Counted from the first letter of the stretch, positions 6,640-14,964 are shown. The stretch: DNA of 23,865 nucleotides from an uncultured Bacilli bacterium (GCA_934131695.1 CAKOZV010000017.1:1-23865), one strand, 5' to 3'. The notes: generated by a model not told the origin, from the letters alone. A program made the numbers and translations.

Positions 6640-8760
6640 ATGAATATACAAGATTATGCTTTAGATATTGGTAAGAGTGAAGATGAAGTTTTAGAAAAGA
6701 TGAAGAGTCTAAAACTAATTACTACTGATCCTAATAGAGCTTTAAGTGATGATGAGGTAATTCTTCTAGATAATGCTTTTCAAGATGAAGAGGATTATGT
6801 ACCAAGTGAAGATGTAAATGATGAGGTAGTAGAAGATATAGAACTTTCTATGAAAGCTGAACAAATTGCTTATAACAATAATTCTTATAATAAGGAAAAT
6901 AAAAGGGCAGTAAAGAAAAATAAGAATAATAAACAATCAGCATCTAAGTTTAAGGAAGAGAGAAAGAAGATTTATAAGCATAGAGAAAAGCTACAAAGTA
7001 ATGAAACTTTAAAGGATGATTCTGTTCTTCTTTATAAAGAAGGTATGACTGTTGGTGATGTAGCTGAAGCTTTAGGTGTTGGTACTAGTGAAGTCATAAA
7101 GAAACTTATGGGACTTGGTATTTTAGCTAATGTTAATAAGACTTTAAGTTTTGATGATGTTGAAGTGTTAGCCCTTGAGTTTAACAAATCTGTTAAGAAA
7201 GAAGAAACACAAGATATCTCTAATTTTGAAAATTATGAATTAGTTGATAATGAAGATGACTTAGTAGAACGTCCACCAGTAGTTACTATTATGGGACATG
7301 TTGATCATGGTAAAACAACTTTGCTTGATTATTTAAGAAAAAGTAGTGTAGCTAGTGGCGAAGCTGGGGGAATTACCCAAGCAATTGGTGCTTACCAAGT
7401 TAAATGTAAGGGTAAAGATATAACATTCATTGATACTCCAGGACATGAAGCTTTTACAGAAATGCGAGCAAGAGGAGCTTCTGTTACTGATATTGTAATC
7501 GTTATAGTAGCAGCAGATGATGGGGTTAAACCACAAACTAGAGAAGCAATTGATCATGCTAAAGCAGCAAAGGTTCCAATCATTGTAGCTATTAATAAGA
7601 TAGATAAACCGGAAGCTAATATTGATAAAGTAATGACAGGATTAGTAGATGCTGGTCTTACTCCTGAGGAGTGGGGCGGCGATACTTTAGTTAATAAGAT
7701 ATCAGCGGTTACTGGTGAAGGTGTTGAAGATTTACTTGAAAATATTTTATTAATTGCTGAAATGCAAGAGCTAAAAGCCAATCCAAAAAGATATGCAACA
7801 GGAGCAGTCCTAGAAAGTCAAATTGATAAGCATATGGGAAGTGTGGTAACTTTACTAATTCAAAATGGTACTTTAAGATTAGGAGACCCTATCGTTGTAG
7901 GTACAGCTAGTGGTAAAGTTAGAACGTTAAAAAATGATTTAGGACAAAATATTGTTTTAGCCACTCCTTCTATGCCTGTTGAAATAACTGGTCTTTCAAC
8001 AACTCCAAAAGCAGGTGATAAGTTTATGGCTTTTGAAACGGAAAAACAAGCTAAGTCTATTGCTGAAGAGAGAAGTTTAAGAGCTAAAGATGCTGATACT
8101 AATCGTACAGGCATGACTCTTGATGATTTATTTGGCCAAATTAATGAAGGACTAAAGGAAATCAATATCGTTTTAAAGACTGATGTAACTGGTAGTTTAG
8201 AAGCGGTAAGACAGTCTCTTGAAAAAATAGATGTTGAAGGAGTAAAAGTCAATATTATAAGAGCAAGTGTTGGGGCTATTACGGAAAGTGATATTGTCCT
8301 TGCTCAAGCATCACAAGCTATCATCATTGGATTTAATGTAAGAGGTAGTAGTAAGGTTATGGATCTTGCTAAAGAGTATGGTGTCTCTATTAAGACTTAT
8401 GATATTATCTATAAAGTAGTTGAGGAAATGGAAGCTGCTATGAAAGGTATGTTAGAACCTGAATTTGAAGAACAAGTAACTGGTAATCTAGAGATCAGAC
8501 AAATATTTAAATTTTCTAAAGTTGGGTTAATAGCGGGTTGTCATGTTACTAATGGTACTATTAAGATGGGTGAGAATGCAAGACTTATTCGTGATGGTAT
8601 TGTTGTATATCAAGGAAAAATTAAATCACTTCAAAGAGGAAAAGATAGTGCTAAGGAAGTTAGCAAAGGAATGGATTGTGGACTTACTTTAGAAAACTGT
8701 CAAGATTATAGAGAAAATGATCAGATTGAAGTGTATGATTTAGTAGAAATTAAACGATAA
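6640..8760 (+). CDS. infB: Translation initiation factor IF-2
   Basis: A 706-aa IF-2, the GTPase that brings initiator tRNA to the ribosome. A short charged N-terminal region (1-130) is followed by an IF2_N domain (about 136-180, MTVGDVAEALGV). The G domain has GHVDHGKT (219-226), DTPGHE (from 265), NKID (from 319) and SAVTGEG, followed by the beta-barrel, C1 and C2 domains to the end. ATG 6640 is chosen over an in-frame GTG at 6631 because the AGAGGTGA ribosome site overlaps that GTG and is correctly spaced for 6640. It closes the rimP-nusA-rnpM-infB unit and ends in a strong terminator, so rbfA is not co-transcribed by default. Confidence 0.97.
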   Translation: MNIQDYALDIGKSEDEVLEKMKSLKLITTDPNRALSDDEVILLDNAFQDEEDYVPSEDVNDEVVEDIELSMKAEQIAYNNNSYNKENKRAVKKNKNNKQSASKFKEERKKIYKHREKLQSNETLKDDSVLLYKEGMTVGDVAEALGVGTSEVIKKLMGLGILANVNKTLSFDDVEVLALEFNKSVKKEETQDISNFENYELVDNEDDLVERPPVVTIMGHVDHGKTTLLDYLRKSSVASGEAGGITQAIGAYQVKCKGKDITFIDTPGHEAFTEMRARGASVTDIVIVIVAADDGVKPQTREAIDHAKAAKVPIIVAINKIDKPEANIDKVMTGLVDAGLTPEEWGGDTLVNKISAVTGEGVEDLLENILLIAEMQELKANPKRYATGAVLESQIDKHMGSVVTLLIQNGTLRLGDPIVVGTASGKVRTLKNDLGQNIVLATPSMPVEITGLSTTPKAGDKFMAFETEKQAKSIAEERSLRAKDADTNRTGMTLDDLFGQINEGLKEINIVLKTDVTGSLEAVRQSLEKIDVEGVKVNIIRASVGAITESDIVLAQASQAIIIGFNVRGSSKVMDLAKEYGVSIKTYDIIYKVVEEMEAAMKGMLEPEFEEQVTGNLEIRQIFKFSKVGLIAGCHVTNGTIKMGENARLIRDGIVVYQGKIKSLQRGKDSAKEVSKGMDCGLTLENCQDYRENDQIEVYDLVEIKR

Positions 8761-8797
8761 AAAAGAATGAGAAGTTTATTATTTTCTCATTCTTTTT
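8760..8797. terminator. Bidirectional terminator between infB and the Rpn gene
   Basis: A 14-bp stem (8760-8773 with 8784-8797, core AAAGAATGAGAA) has a 10-base loop. T-rich ends on both strands let it serve infB and the convergent nuclease gene, whose last codons lie inside the structure. Confidence 0.88.
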
Positions 8798-9813
8798 ATG
8801 TCTTGATTAGGAATGTTTGTTATTTCAGCAATCGTATCATAGGATAAACCTTTGCTTAGCATGGCATTAATAATAGAGTTTCTTTCTTGTTCCATTCCTT
8901 GACTAATTCCTTGACTAATTCCTTGACTAATTCCTTGACTAATTCCTTGACTAATTCCTTGACTAATTCCTTCGCTGATTCCTTGACTAAATCCTTGACT
9001 ATAGCCATGTTCTACACCAGCTTTTCGACCATTACGGTAACCTCGTCTAGTAGCAATTTTCTCACGATAGGCTAAATACATAGCATCTTCTTGTCTTCGC
9101 CTTTCTTCAGCATCATATAAGCCAATAGTATTAATATCAAAAGTAGCTTCTTTTATTCTTTTTGCCGCTTCCATTAAATCATCATCTCCTTTACTAATTT
9201 CATCTAGGTCTTTAATTTTATCAATACTAAGTATTAATAAGGCCTTTTCAAGTTTAGTTAACTTATACCCATTATAGTATTTCTTCCTCAGTTTGGGAAG
9301 ACTGATATGATATTTTTTAACTTTTCCCGTTTCAATTATCCTATTTTTCATATCAGTATAATAAAATTTTAAGATAGGACTTTTAACTTTAAAGTGCGAA
9401 AAGTTGTTAAAGTTTACTTGCAAAAAACTATTCATATTACTATAGTCTTCACTAACATTTAAGCTTTCTCCTTCAATCTTTCCAAGATAAGCTTCATTTC
9501 TGATAAATAATCCATCAAAATAACGATTATTCATCTCAAAGTTAGCTAACATCTTATCTACCCTAATAATAAGGTCAGATGTCTTTTTTCTTTCTTTTGC
9601 ATTACTAAGTTTATGTTCACTATTTTGAACTCTTATCCTTCCTTTTATTCTTTCTTTAGGAATATTTGTGAAACTGCTAACTAGAAAAGCTAGATAATTA
9701 GGACAATCTAACATGACAATTTTAAAAACTGGATCAAAGTTGGCGGGGATAACTTTACCGTTTGCTACTAAATCATCTCTAAGTTTTTCTAGTTTTGTTA
9801 TATCATTAAGCAT
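8779..9813 (-). CDS. Rpn-family PD-(D/E)XK nuclease / putative transposase
   Basis: A 344-aa member of the Rpn/PDDEXK_2 group, DNA nucleases that promote RecA-independent recombination and often occur in many copies per genome. The N-terminal part has the usual FDPVFKIVMLDCPNYLAFLVSSF start. The nuclease core shows D80 (TSDLIIRVDK) and E93 in FEMNN, where E-x-Q is more common, so the third position is Asn. A family-typical C-terminal tail of GISQ repeats (about 270-306) precedes a small helix-turn-helix-like end (LSYDTIAEITNIPNQDIKRMRK). ATG 9813 is preferred over an upstream in-frame start because a perfect AGGAGG lies 7 bases before it. Alone on the minus strand, it interrupts the infB-rbfA order seen in relatives. 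Whether it is catalytically active is uncertain. Confidence 0.8.
   Translation of the reverse strand: MLNDITKLEKLRDDLVANGKVIPANFDPVFKIVMLDCPNYLAFLVSSFTNIPKERIKGRIRVQNSEHKLSNAKERKKTSDLIIRVDKMLANFEMNNRYFDGLFIRNEAYLGKIEGESLNVSEDYSNMNSFLQVNFNNFSHFKVKSPILKFYYTDMKNRIIETGKVKKYHISLPKLRKKYYNGYKLTKLEKALLILSIDKIKDLDEISKGDDDLMEAAKRIKEATFDINTIGLYDAEERRRQEDAMYLAYREKIATRRGYRNGRKAGVEHGYSQGFSQGISEGISQGISQGISQGISQGISQGISQGMEQERNSIINAMLSKGLSYDTIAEITNIPNQDIKRMRK
8897..9004 (+). repeat. 12-bp tandem repeat inside the Rpn gene
   Basis: Six perfect units of CCTTGACTAATT (8897-8968) are followed by three diverged ones (CCTTCGCTGATT, CCTTGACTAAAT, CCTTGACTATAG). On the coding strand they encode GISQ-type tetrapeptides. 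Because the unit is a multiple of three, copy changes keep the frame and only lengthen or shorten the tail. Confidence 0.95.
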
Positions 9814-9835
9814 AGTTTTCCTCCTTTCGCCACCT

Positions 9836-9864
9836 AATCTATCACAATAAAAATTTAATTGCAA
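9836..9864 (-). promoter_or_regulatory. Possible promoter of the Rpn gene
   Basis: On the minus strand, TTGCAA (9864-9859), a 17-bp spacer and TAGATT (9841-9836) are correctly spaced, but each matches the consensus at only four of six positions. It lies 10 bp upstream of the gene's AGGAGG region. Confidence 0.3.
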
Positions 9865-9994
9865 ACAGTGAAAAGTAGCAAATTTATGGTGTATTTAAAG
9901 CCTAAAAAACAAAATTATCTTTAAAAACTACCCTTAATTTAGCAAATAGATACCCCTAAAACTTGGCAATTTTGAAAATTTACTTTCCTTTTCA

Positions 9995-10018
9995 CAAATT
10001 TGAAAAATTTGATATAAT
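9995..10018 (+). promoter_or_regulatory. Sortase promoter -10 with an overlapping inverted repeat
   Basis: A perfect TATAAT (10013-10018) lies 18 bp before the sortase start. Just upstream, CAAATTT-GAA-AAATTTG (9995-10011) is a 7-bp inverted repeat that would lie in the spacer, a normal place for a repressor. The -35 is poor. The rest of the 222-bp gap back to the Rpn gene is AT-rich; TAGCAAAT occurs twice in it (9876-9883 and 9940-9947). Confidence 0.4.
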
Positions 10019-10035
10019 TGAATTGAGGTAAAGAT

Positions 10036-10896
10036 ATGGCAAAGAAAATGACTAGAGTAAAATATCAAAAAATGAAAAGAAGACAAAGACTAAGATTACG
10101 TAAATGGGTAATAGTAGTTATTTTTCTTGTCTTTTTAACCATATTTTTATTATCTAGTTCTAAAATGCTTGGTTGGTTTAATGATTCTAAGAAAAGTAAT
10201 AAAGTAAAAGAGACTGTCTTAGAAAAAACAAAGATTACAGAAAAGAAAGATACTACAGATACCCTGTATGTAAACTATGATAAAAGGCAAGATAGTGATT
10301 ATTTTAGATATATAAAGATGAGTCTTTTAGAAGTTGACTTTAATGATTTACTTAATATTAATAAAGATACAGTTGCTTGGTTAAATGTCAGTGGCACTAA
10401 TATAAATTATCCGGTAGTACAAACAGATGATAATTCCTACTACTTATCTCATGCATATGATAAAACACAAAATAAAGCTGGATGGGTTTTTATGGATTAT
10501 CGAAATGATGCTAATATCTTTGATCAAAATACTATTATTTATGCTCATAGTAGATATGATGGAACTATGTTTGGTAGTCTAAAAACAATTCTTACTAGTA
10601 GTTGGTATAAGAATAAAGACAATTATATTATTAGAATGTCTACTCCTAAAGAAAATACTATGTGGCAAATATTTAGTGCTTATACAATTCCTAAAGAAAG
10701 TTATTATATAACTCCTAACTTTAAAAGTAATGATGATTATGCTACTTTCTTAAAAACAATAAAAGATAGGAGTGAAGAAGAGTTTTCTGGTACTGTAAAT
10801 ACTAATGATAAAATACTAACTTTATCAACTTGTAAAGATAATTTTGGTAATAGAGTAGTCATGCATGCTAAATTAATAAAGAAAGAAGTAAGATAG
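10036..10896 (+). CDS. srtB: Class B sortase
   Basis: A 286-aa membrane-bound transpeptidase that cuts a C-terminal sorting motif and links the protein to the cell wall. A basic N-terminus (KKMTRVKYQKMKRRQRLRLRK) and one membrane span (about 25-42) are followed by an extracytoplasmic catalytic domain. The triad is visible: H171 (IIYAHSR), C266 (LSTC) and R273 (GNRVVMHAKL). The DFNDLLNINKDTVAWLNVSGTNINYPVVQ opening and LSTC context fit class B. The likely substrate is the next gene on the same strand, whose protein ends in an NPNTSD signal. Class B enzymes with (S/N)PxT-type motifs are known in clostridia. ATG 10036 follows AGGTAAAG. Confidence 0.9.
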   Translation: MAKKMTRVKYQKMKRRQRLRLRKWVIVVIFLVFLTIFLLSSSKMLGWFNDSKKSNKVKETVLEKTKITEKKDTTDTLYVNYDKRQDSDYFRYIKMSLLEVDFNDLLNINKDTVAWLNVSGTNINYPVVQTDDNSYYLSHAYDKTQNKAGWVFMDYRNDANIFDQNTIIYAHSRYDGTMFGSLKTILTSSWYKNKDNYIIRMSTPKENTMWQIFSAYTIPKESYYITPNFKSNDDYATFLKTIKDRSEEEFSGTVNTNDKILTLSTCKDNFGNRVVMHAKLIKKEVR

Positions 10897-11008
10897 TATA
10901 TTATACATACTCTTTACTCTTATAATTAAAAAACACCTTTTCTTATCCTAAATTATGTGGTATATTTTACTTAAGATATGGAGTGGACATATCAAGAAAG
11001 GAGAAAAA

Positions 11009-12325
11009 ATGAAAAAGAAGTTTTTTGGATTTTTACTACTAGCACTTACAGTTTTATTACCATTTAATGCGAATGCTAAAGAAGTAAGTGAGAATCTAAC
11101 ACTATCTGAAGATGTTACAGATGGTATTGTTGTTAAAAGTGGAAGTGATGTAACTCTTAATTTAGGAGGACATAATATTTCGACAGATAAGGGAGATACT
11201 ATTGTAGTAGAAAAAGATGCTACCTTAACTATTACAGGAAATGGTAAAGTTACTAATAACATTAATAATAAAACAACCTTATTTAATAGTGGTAAGACAA
11301 TTATTGATGGAGGAACCTTTGAACGAATAAATAATGATTCTAATTCATATTATACAATTGTAAATCATGGAGATATGATTGTTAAATCAGGAACTATTCG
11401 TCTTGAAAATGGTAATTCTTCAATTATTGATAATGGTTGGGTTAATGGTAATGAAAATGTTTCTAAAACTCCAGCTAATTTAACAATTAATGGTGGTACT
11501 ATCGAAATAGTTAATAATGATAAGTATATCAAAAATGACGATTTTGGAGTAATAGTTGTTAATGGTGGAACATTTAATGGTGATAGTAAATCTTCAGCTT
11601 TAATAGCTAATGTAGGTGCTGAATGTAAATTAACTGTAAATGGTGGAACATTTAATATGGTTAATAAAAACCAACCAATTTGGGTTTTAAAAGGAGAAGC
11701 TAAAATTAATGGTGGAGTTTATAACTTACCAAAAGATAGTTTAGGAATAAATGATGGAGGAGAACTTAATACTGAAATTAAAAAGTATGATGTAATCGGT
11801 TCTAGTAATGGAGAACAAATAGCAGTAAATGAGAAAGATTTAAAAGATATAGTTGTAGTTAATGAATCTACTTTATCTTCTGATGATGAAAAATTAGTTA
11901 ATGATGCTATTAAGAATAATTATACTGTAGTTGGAAGCTTTAATATTGATTTATTTAAAGGATTAAATGATCAAGTTAAAGTGGAACAAGTTCTTGAAAA
12001 TAATGAGGAAGTTGCTGTAACTGTACCACTTCCTGCTACTATTAAAGCTCTTGAAAATGGTTATAAAAGAACATATTATATAATTCGTGTTCATAATGGT
12101 AAAACTGATATTTTAAATGCTAATTTAACAGAAGATAATAAAATAACATTTAAAACTGATAAGTTTTCAAGCTTTACTTTAGCTTATACTGATGAGAAAA
12201 TAGAAAATACTACCCAAATTGAAAACCCTAATACTTCTGATAAGGCCTTAATTTATGGAATAGTTAGCTTAATTGGTCTATCAGGAATTGTTTATACAGC
12301 AAGAGTATTAAAGAAAAGAAGTTAG
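11009..12325 (+). CDS. Beta-helix cell-wall protein with an NPNTSD sorting signal
   Basis: A 438-aa exported protein. It has a signal peptide (MKKKFFGFLLLALTVLLPFNANA, cut before KEV), then a right-handed beta-helix-like region (about 30-260) with repeating strands such as LTINGGTIE, VVNGGTFNG and LTVNGGTFN, and a second globular part (about 270-395). The C-terminus has a wall-sorting signal: NPNTSD (406-411), a hydrophobic stretch and a basic tail RVLKKRS. The adjacent class B sortase is the natural enzyme for it. Beta-helices of this kind occur in adhesins and in polysaccharide-active proteins, but no catalytic residues stand out, so a structural or binding role is more likely. ATG 11009 follows an AAGGAG site; an in-frame ATG at 10955 would spoil the signal peptide. 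Confidence 0.85.
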   Translation: MKKKFFGFLLLALTVLLPFNANAKEVSENLTLSEDVTDGIVVKSGSDVTLNLGGHNISTDKGDTIVVEKDATLTITGNGKVTNNINNKTTLFNSGKTIIDGGTFERINNDSNSYYTIVNHGDMIVKSGTIRLENGNSSIIDNGWVNGNENVSKTPANLTINGGTIEIVNNDKYIKNDDFGVIVVNGGTFNGDSKSSALIANVGAECKLTVNGGTFNMVNKNQPIWVLKGEAKINGGVYNLPKDSLGINDGGELNTEIKKYDVIGSSNGEQIAVNEKDLKDIVVVNESTLSSDDEKLVNDAIKNNYTVVGSFNIDLFKGLNDQVKVEQVLENNEEVAVTVPLPATIKALENGYKRTYYIIRVHNGKTDILNANLTEDNKITFKTDKFSSFTLAYTDEKIENTTQIENPNTSDKALIYGIVSLIGLSGIVYTARVLKKRS

Positions 12326-12353
12326 AAAAGAAAGATAAACTCTTTCTTTTTTT
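12326..12353 (+). terminator. Terminator after the wall-protein gene
   Basis: AAAAGAAAGA (12326-12335) pairs with TCTTTCTTTT (12341-12350) around a 5-base loop and runs into T. It begins at the base after the stop codon and closes the inserted sortase block. Confidence 0.85.
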
Positions 12354-12365
12354 ATTTTCAAATGA

Positions 12366-12371
12366 TATACT
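12366..12371 (+). promoter_or_regulatory. Possible -10 element of rbfA
   Basis: TATACT lies 31 bases before the rbfA start and just after the previous terminator, where a promoter would be needed once rbfA is separated from infB. No convincing -35 is visible; the correct position falls in the terminator T-tract (TTTCTT). Confidence 0.35.
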
Positions 12372-12396
12372 ATCTTTGAATAGAGGAGGAAGTATT

Positions 12397-12765
12397 ATGG
12401 CTAATATAAAAATAGAGAGAATTAATCATGCCGTACAAGAAGAGTTAATGAGTATTTTATTTAAAGAGGCAAAAGATGAATTACTTAAAAATGTTACAAT
12501 AACAGATTGTGAAGTATCAAGTGATTTAGGATATTGTAAAGTGTATGTAACAGTATTAGATGAAGAAGAAAAAAATGCTACTTTAAAGGCATTAAATGAT
12601 GCTAAAAGTTTCTTAAGAGGGGAGTTAAGTAAAAGAATAGATATTAGACATACTCCAGAATTAACATTTATATATGATGATTCTATCGCTTATGGCTCTA
12701 GAATTGATGAAGTATTAGAAAAATTAGAGGATGAGAAGAATGAATTATCAGATACTAGTAAATAA
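12397..12765 (+). CDS. rbfA: Ribosome-binding factor A
   Basis: A 122-aa RbfA, a KH-fold 30S maturation factor acting on the 16S rRNA 5' end and needed in the cold. It has the typical N-terminal helix (KIERINHAVQEELMSILFKEAKD), the ITDCEVSSDLGYCKVYVTVL strand pair, an AKSFLRGELSKRIDIRHTPELTFIYDDS core and a final helix (RIDEVLEKLEDEK). ATG 12397 is chosen because GAGGAGG lies 6-7 bases upstream; a TTG further upstream in frame overlaps that site. It overlaps the next gene by 26 bp. Normally it follows infB directly; here a 3.5-kb block separates them. Confidence 0.93.
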   Translation: MANIKIERINHAVQEELMSILFKEAKDELLKNVTITDCEVSSDLGYCKVYVTVLDEEEKNATLKALNDAKSFLRGELSKRIDIRHTPELTFIYDDSIAYGSRIDEVLEKLEDEKNELSDTSK

Positions 12766-14116
12766 AAATAATAAATATGAAAAACAAGACTTTCAAAATG
12801 AAAAGTTAGTTAGTTATACTAATTCTTTGGGTAAGAAAATTATCCTAGAAAGAAGAACTTTACAAGCTTTCCTTAATTTACAGAAAGAGTTTACTACGGA
12901 TATTAAATTAGATATAGATAGTGGTTATCGTTCTATTGAGAAACAAGATGAGATAAATAATTTGTATAAAGAGTACGCTGCTGCTAGTGGTTTTAGTGAA
13001 CATCATACAGGTCTTGCTTTTGATTTGTTTCTAATTGATAATGGTAAAAACATCTTAGAAAATAAAGAAATGTTGAGTGATAAATATATAGACTTTTGGA
13101 AGAAGGTAGAGAAGAAAGCTTATAGATGTGGTCTTATCTTAAGATATCCTAAAGATAAGGAAAGTATTACAGGATATACTTATGAACCATGGCATTATCG
13201 TTATGTTACAATTGGAACTGCCAAGATTATTTATGATAAGAAATTAACACTAGAAGAGTATCATAAACTATATAGAAGAAGTGGAATACTATTAGTTAAT
13301 AAGAAAAAAGGAATGACATCTCGTGATGTTGTAAATATCATTAGTAAAAGATTTGATACTAAGAAAGTAGGACATAATGGAACTCTTGATCCCTTGGCTA
13401 CCGGACTATTAGTAGTAACTATTAATAATGCTACTAAGATAAATGAGTTTTTAACCGCTTATCAGAAAGAGTATCAGGCGAAAGTACTTATCGGTACCAG
13501 AACCGATACAGGAGATATTACTGGTAAAGTCTTAGAGTCAGTTGATGATGTTAGTTTATCAAAAAATGCTATTTTAAAGATGATTAAAGAGTTTCCTAAA
13601 GAGTATTCACAGGAAGTACCAATCTATTCAGCAGTTAAAATTAATGGTAAAAAATTATATGAATATGCAAGAGAAGGTAAAAGTGTTACTCTACCCAAAA
13701 GAGATGTGTCAATTCTTGACTTGAAACTATTATCAGTAACACCTACTACTTTTTCCTTTAAAACAACAGTATCTAAAGGCTGTTATATAAGAAGTATGAT
13801 AGAAGATATGGGAAAGATTTTAGGAGTACCACTTACCATGGCATCTTTAAAGCGAACTAAACAAGGAGATTTCTCTTTGACTGATGCTAAGAATCTAGCA
13901 GAAATCGATGAAAATGTCGAACTAATCTCTATTAAAGATGCTCTACAAGTTAAGACTAAAGAGATAGATAAAGACTTAGCTAAAAAGATTAAATCAGGTA
14001 GTAAGATAAGAATAGATGAAAATATGCTTTTATTCTTAGAAGATGGCAAAGAACTAGCTTTATATATGAAAATAGATGATTATGCTAAACCACTTAAAAT
14101 GTTTAGTACTAAATAA
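12740..14116 (+). CDS. truB: Fusion: VanY-type D,D-carboxypeptidase domain with TruB tRNA pseudouridine-55 synthase
   Basis: One uninterrupted 458-codon frame encodes two unrelated enzymes. Residues 1 to about 180 form a VanY/LdcB-type zinc peptidase domain: SGYRS (61-65), SEHHTGLAFD (ligands H88 and D95) and EPWHYRY (H152), so all zinc ligands are present. From about 182 TruB begins (GILLVNKKKGMTSRDVVN) with GHNGTLDPLATGLL, catalytic D217, and continues through the PUA-like end. TruB makes pseudouridine at tRNA position 55 in the cytoplasm; VanY domains trim D-Ala from wall peptides outside, or from muropeptides inside. There is no signal peptide, so the fused protein should be cytoplasmic. 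ATG 12740 is spaced 9 bases from AGAGG; 12731 is too close. No ATG, GTG or TTG is visible near the domain junction that would give separate TruB. The rbfA-truB order is the conserved one. Confidence 0.9.
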   Translation: MNYQILVNKNNKYEKQDFQNEKLVSYTNSLGKKIILERRTLQAFLNLQKEFTTDIKLDIDSGYRSIEKQDEINNLYKEYAAASGFSEHHTGLAFDLFLIDNGKNILENKEMLSDKYIDFWKKVEKKAYRCGLILRYPKDKESITGYTYEPWHYRYVTIGTAKIIYDKKLTLEEYHKLYRRSGILLVNKKKGMTSRDVVNIISKRFDTKKVGHNGTLDPLATGLLVVTINNATKINEFLTAYQKEYQAKVLIGTRTDTGDITGKVLESVDDVSLSKNAILKMIKEFPKEYSQEVPIYSAVKINGKKLYEYAREGKSVTLPKRDVSILDLKLLSVTPTTFSFKTTVSKGCYIRSMIEDMGKILGVPLTMASLKRTKQGDFSLTDAKNLAEIDENVELISIKDALQVKTKEIDKDLAKKIKSGSKIRIDENMLLFLEDGKELALYMKIDDYAKPLKMFSTK

Positions 14117-14119
14117 CTA

Positions 14120-14149
14120 GAAAACGACAAAATAATCGTTTTCTTTTTT
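14120..14149 (+). terminator. Terminator after the VanY-TruB gene
   Basis: GAAAACGA (14120-14127) pairs with TCGTTTTC (14136-14143) and is followed by six T. It separates the translation genes from spoIIGA, which starts 23 bp later. No clear promoter is visible in between. Confidence 0.88.
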
Positions 14150-14172
14150 GTATGCTTATTACGGTGGTAGAA

Positions 14173-14964
14173 ATGAAAGTATATCTTGACTTAGTATTTA
14201 TTCTTAATTTTTGTTATGATTTTCTTCTTCTCTTATCAGTAACTATTGAAAATAAAACTTATCCAAAAATAAAAAGACTACTACTTGCTAGTCTTATAGG
14301 ATCTGTTACCTTAGTACTTTTATTTCTACCCTTAAATAATTTTTTCTTACTTATTTTTAAATTACTAACTAGTCTTATCTTAATTCTTATAAGTTTTGGT
14401 TATAAGAGTAGAGAAACATTTATTAGGAACTTAAAATCATTTTATGGTAGTAGTATTATCCTAGGAGGAATACTTTATGCCCTTGATTTACAGTTTAATA
14501 CTTATAAAAAAGGTTTTCTTTTTATAAAGAATAAAAATACTTATATCCTCATACTATTATTATTAATTGGACCAGTATTACTCTTTTTCTATTTGAAAGG
14601 TAGAAAAAGAGAATATATTAGAGAAAACTATCTACATGATATTAAGTTTACTTATAAAGAAAAGACTTATACTTTAAAAGCTTTCTTAGATACGGGTAAT
14701 AGAATAAAAGATCCATATAAGAAAAGAGGTGTTTTCATCTACTTTCTAGACTTTCCTATAGAAGATGAAGATATTATCTATGTACCATATGAAACGCTTG
14801 GGACTAATGGACTAATCAAATGTATTAAACCAGAATATTTAGAATTAGATGGGAAAGAGTTAGATAATAGTAAATACTTAGTAGGAAAGAGTAGGGAAAA
14901 GATTAATTTATATGGTGCTAATTGTATCATGCCAGAAATATTAAAGGAGGAAATGAATGATTAG
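14173..14964 (+). CDS. spoIIGA: Sporulation pro-SigE processing protease SpoIIGA
   Basis: A 263-aa membrane aspartic protease. In sporulating Bacillota it removes the pro-sequence of SigE in the mother cell after a signal from the forespore (SpoIIR). The N-terminal half has about five hydrophobic segments (MKVYLDLVFILNFCYDFLLL start, typical of the family). The cytoplasmic half carries the catalytic motif FLDTGNRIKDP (D173), as in SpoIIGA relatives. ATG 14173 is preferred over an in-frame ATG at 14152 because the family begins directly with this segment and GGTGG lies upstream. It overlaps sigE by 8 bp, the conserved arrangement, so the two products are made together. Confidence 0.93.
   Translation: MKVYLDLVFILNFCYDFLLLLSVTIENKTYPKIKRLLLASLIGSVTLVLLFLPLNNFFLLIFKLLTSLILILISFGYKSRETFIRNLKSFYGSSIILGGILYALDLQFNTYKKGFLFIKNKNTYILILLLLIGPVLLFFYLKGRKREYIRENYLHDIKFTYKEKTYTLKAFLDTGNRIKDPYKKRGVFIYFLDFPIEDEDIIYVPYETLGTNGLIKCIKPEYLELDGKELDNSKYLVGKSREKINLYGANCIMPEILKEEMND

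Noticed and set aside
8897..9004. CRISPR-like array
   Set aside because: The units are contiguous 12-mers with no spacers and lie in a coding frame, so it is a coding tandem repeat.
8887..9075. Plus-strand frame of Thr-Asn-Ser-Leu repeats
   Set aside because: This is the reverse reading of the 12-bp repeat in the Rpn gene, which has the correct ribosome site and family features on the other strand.
14120..14172. Spo0A box upstream of spoIIGA
   Set aside because: The reverse strand has a TTTTGTCG-like stretch, but it lies in the terminator stem and does not match the consensus well.
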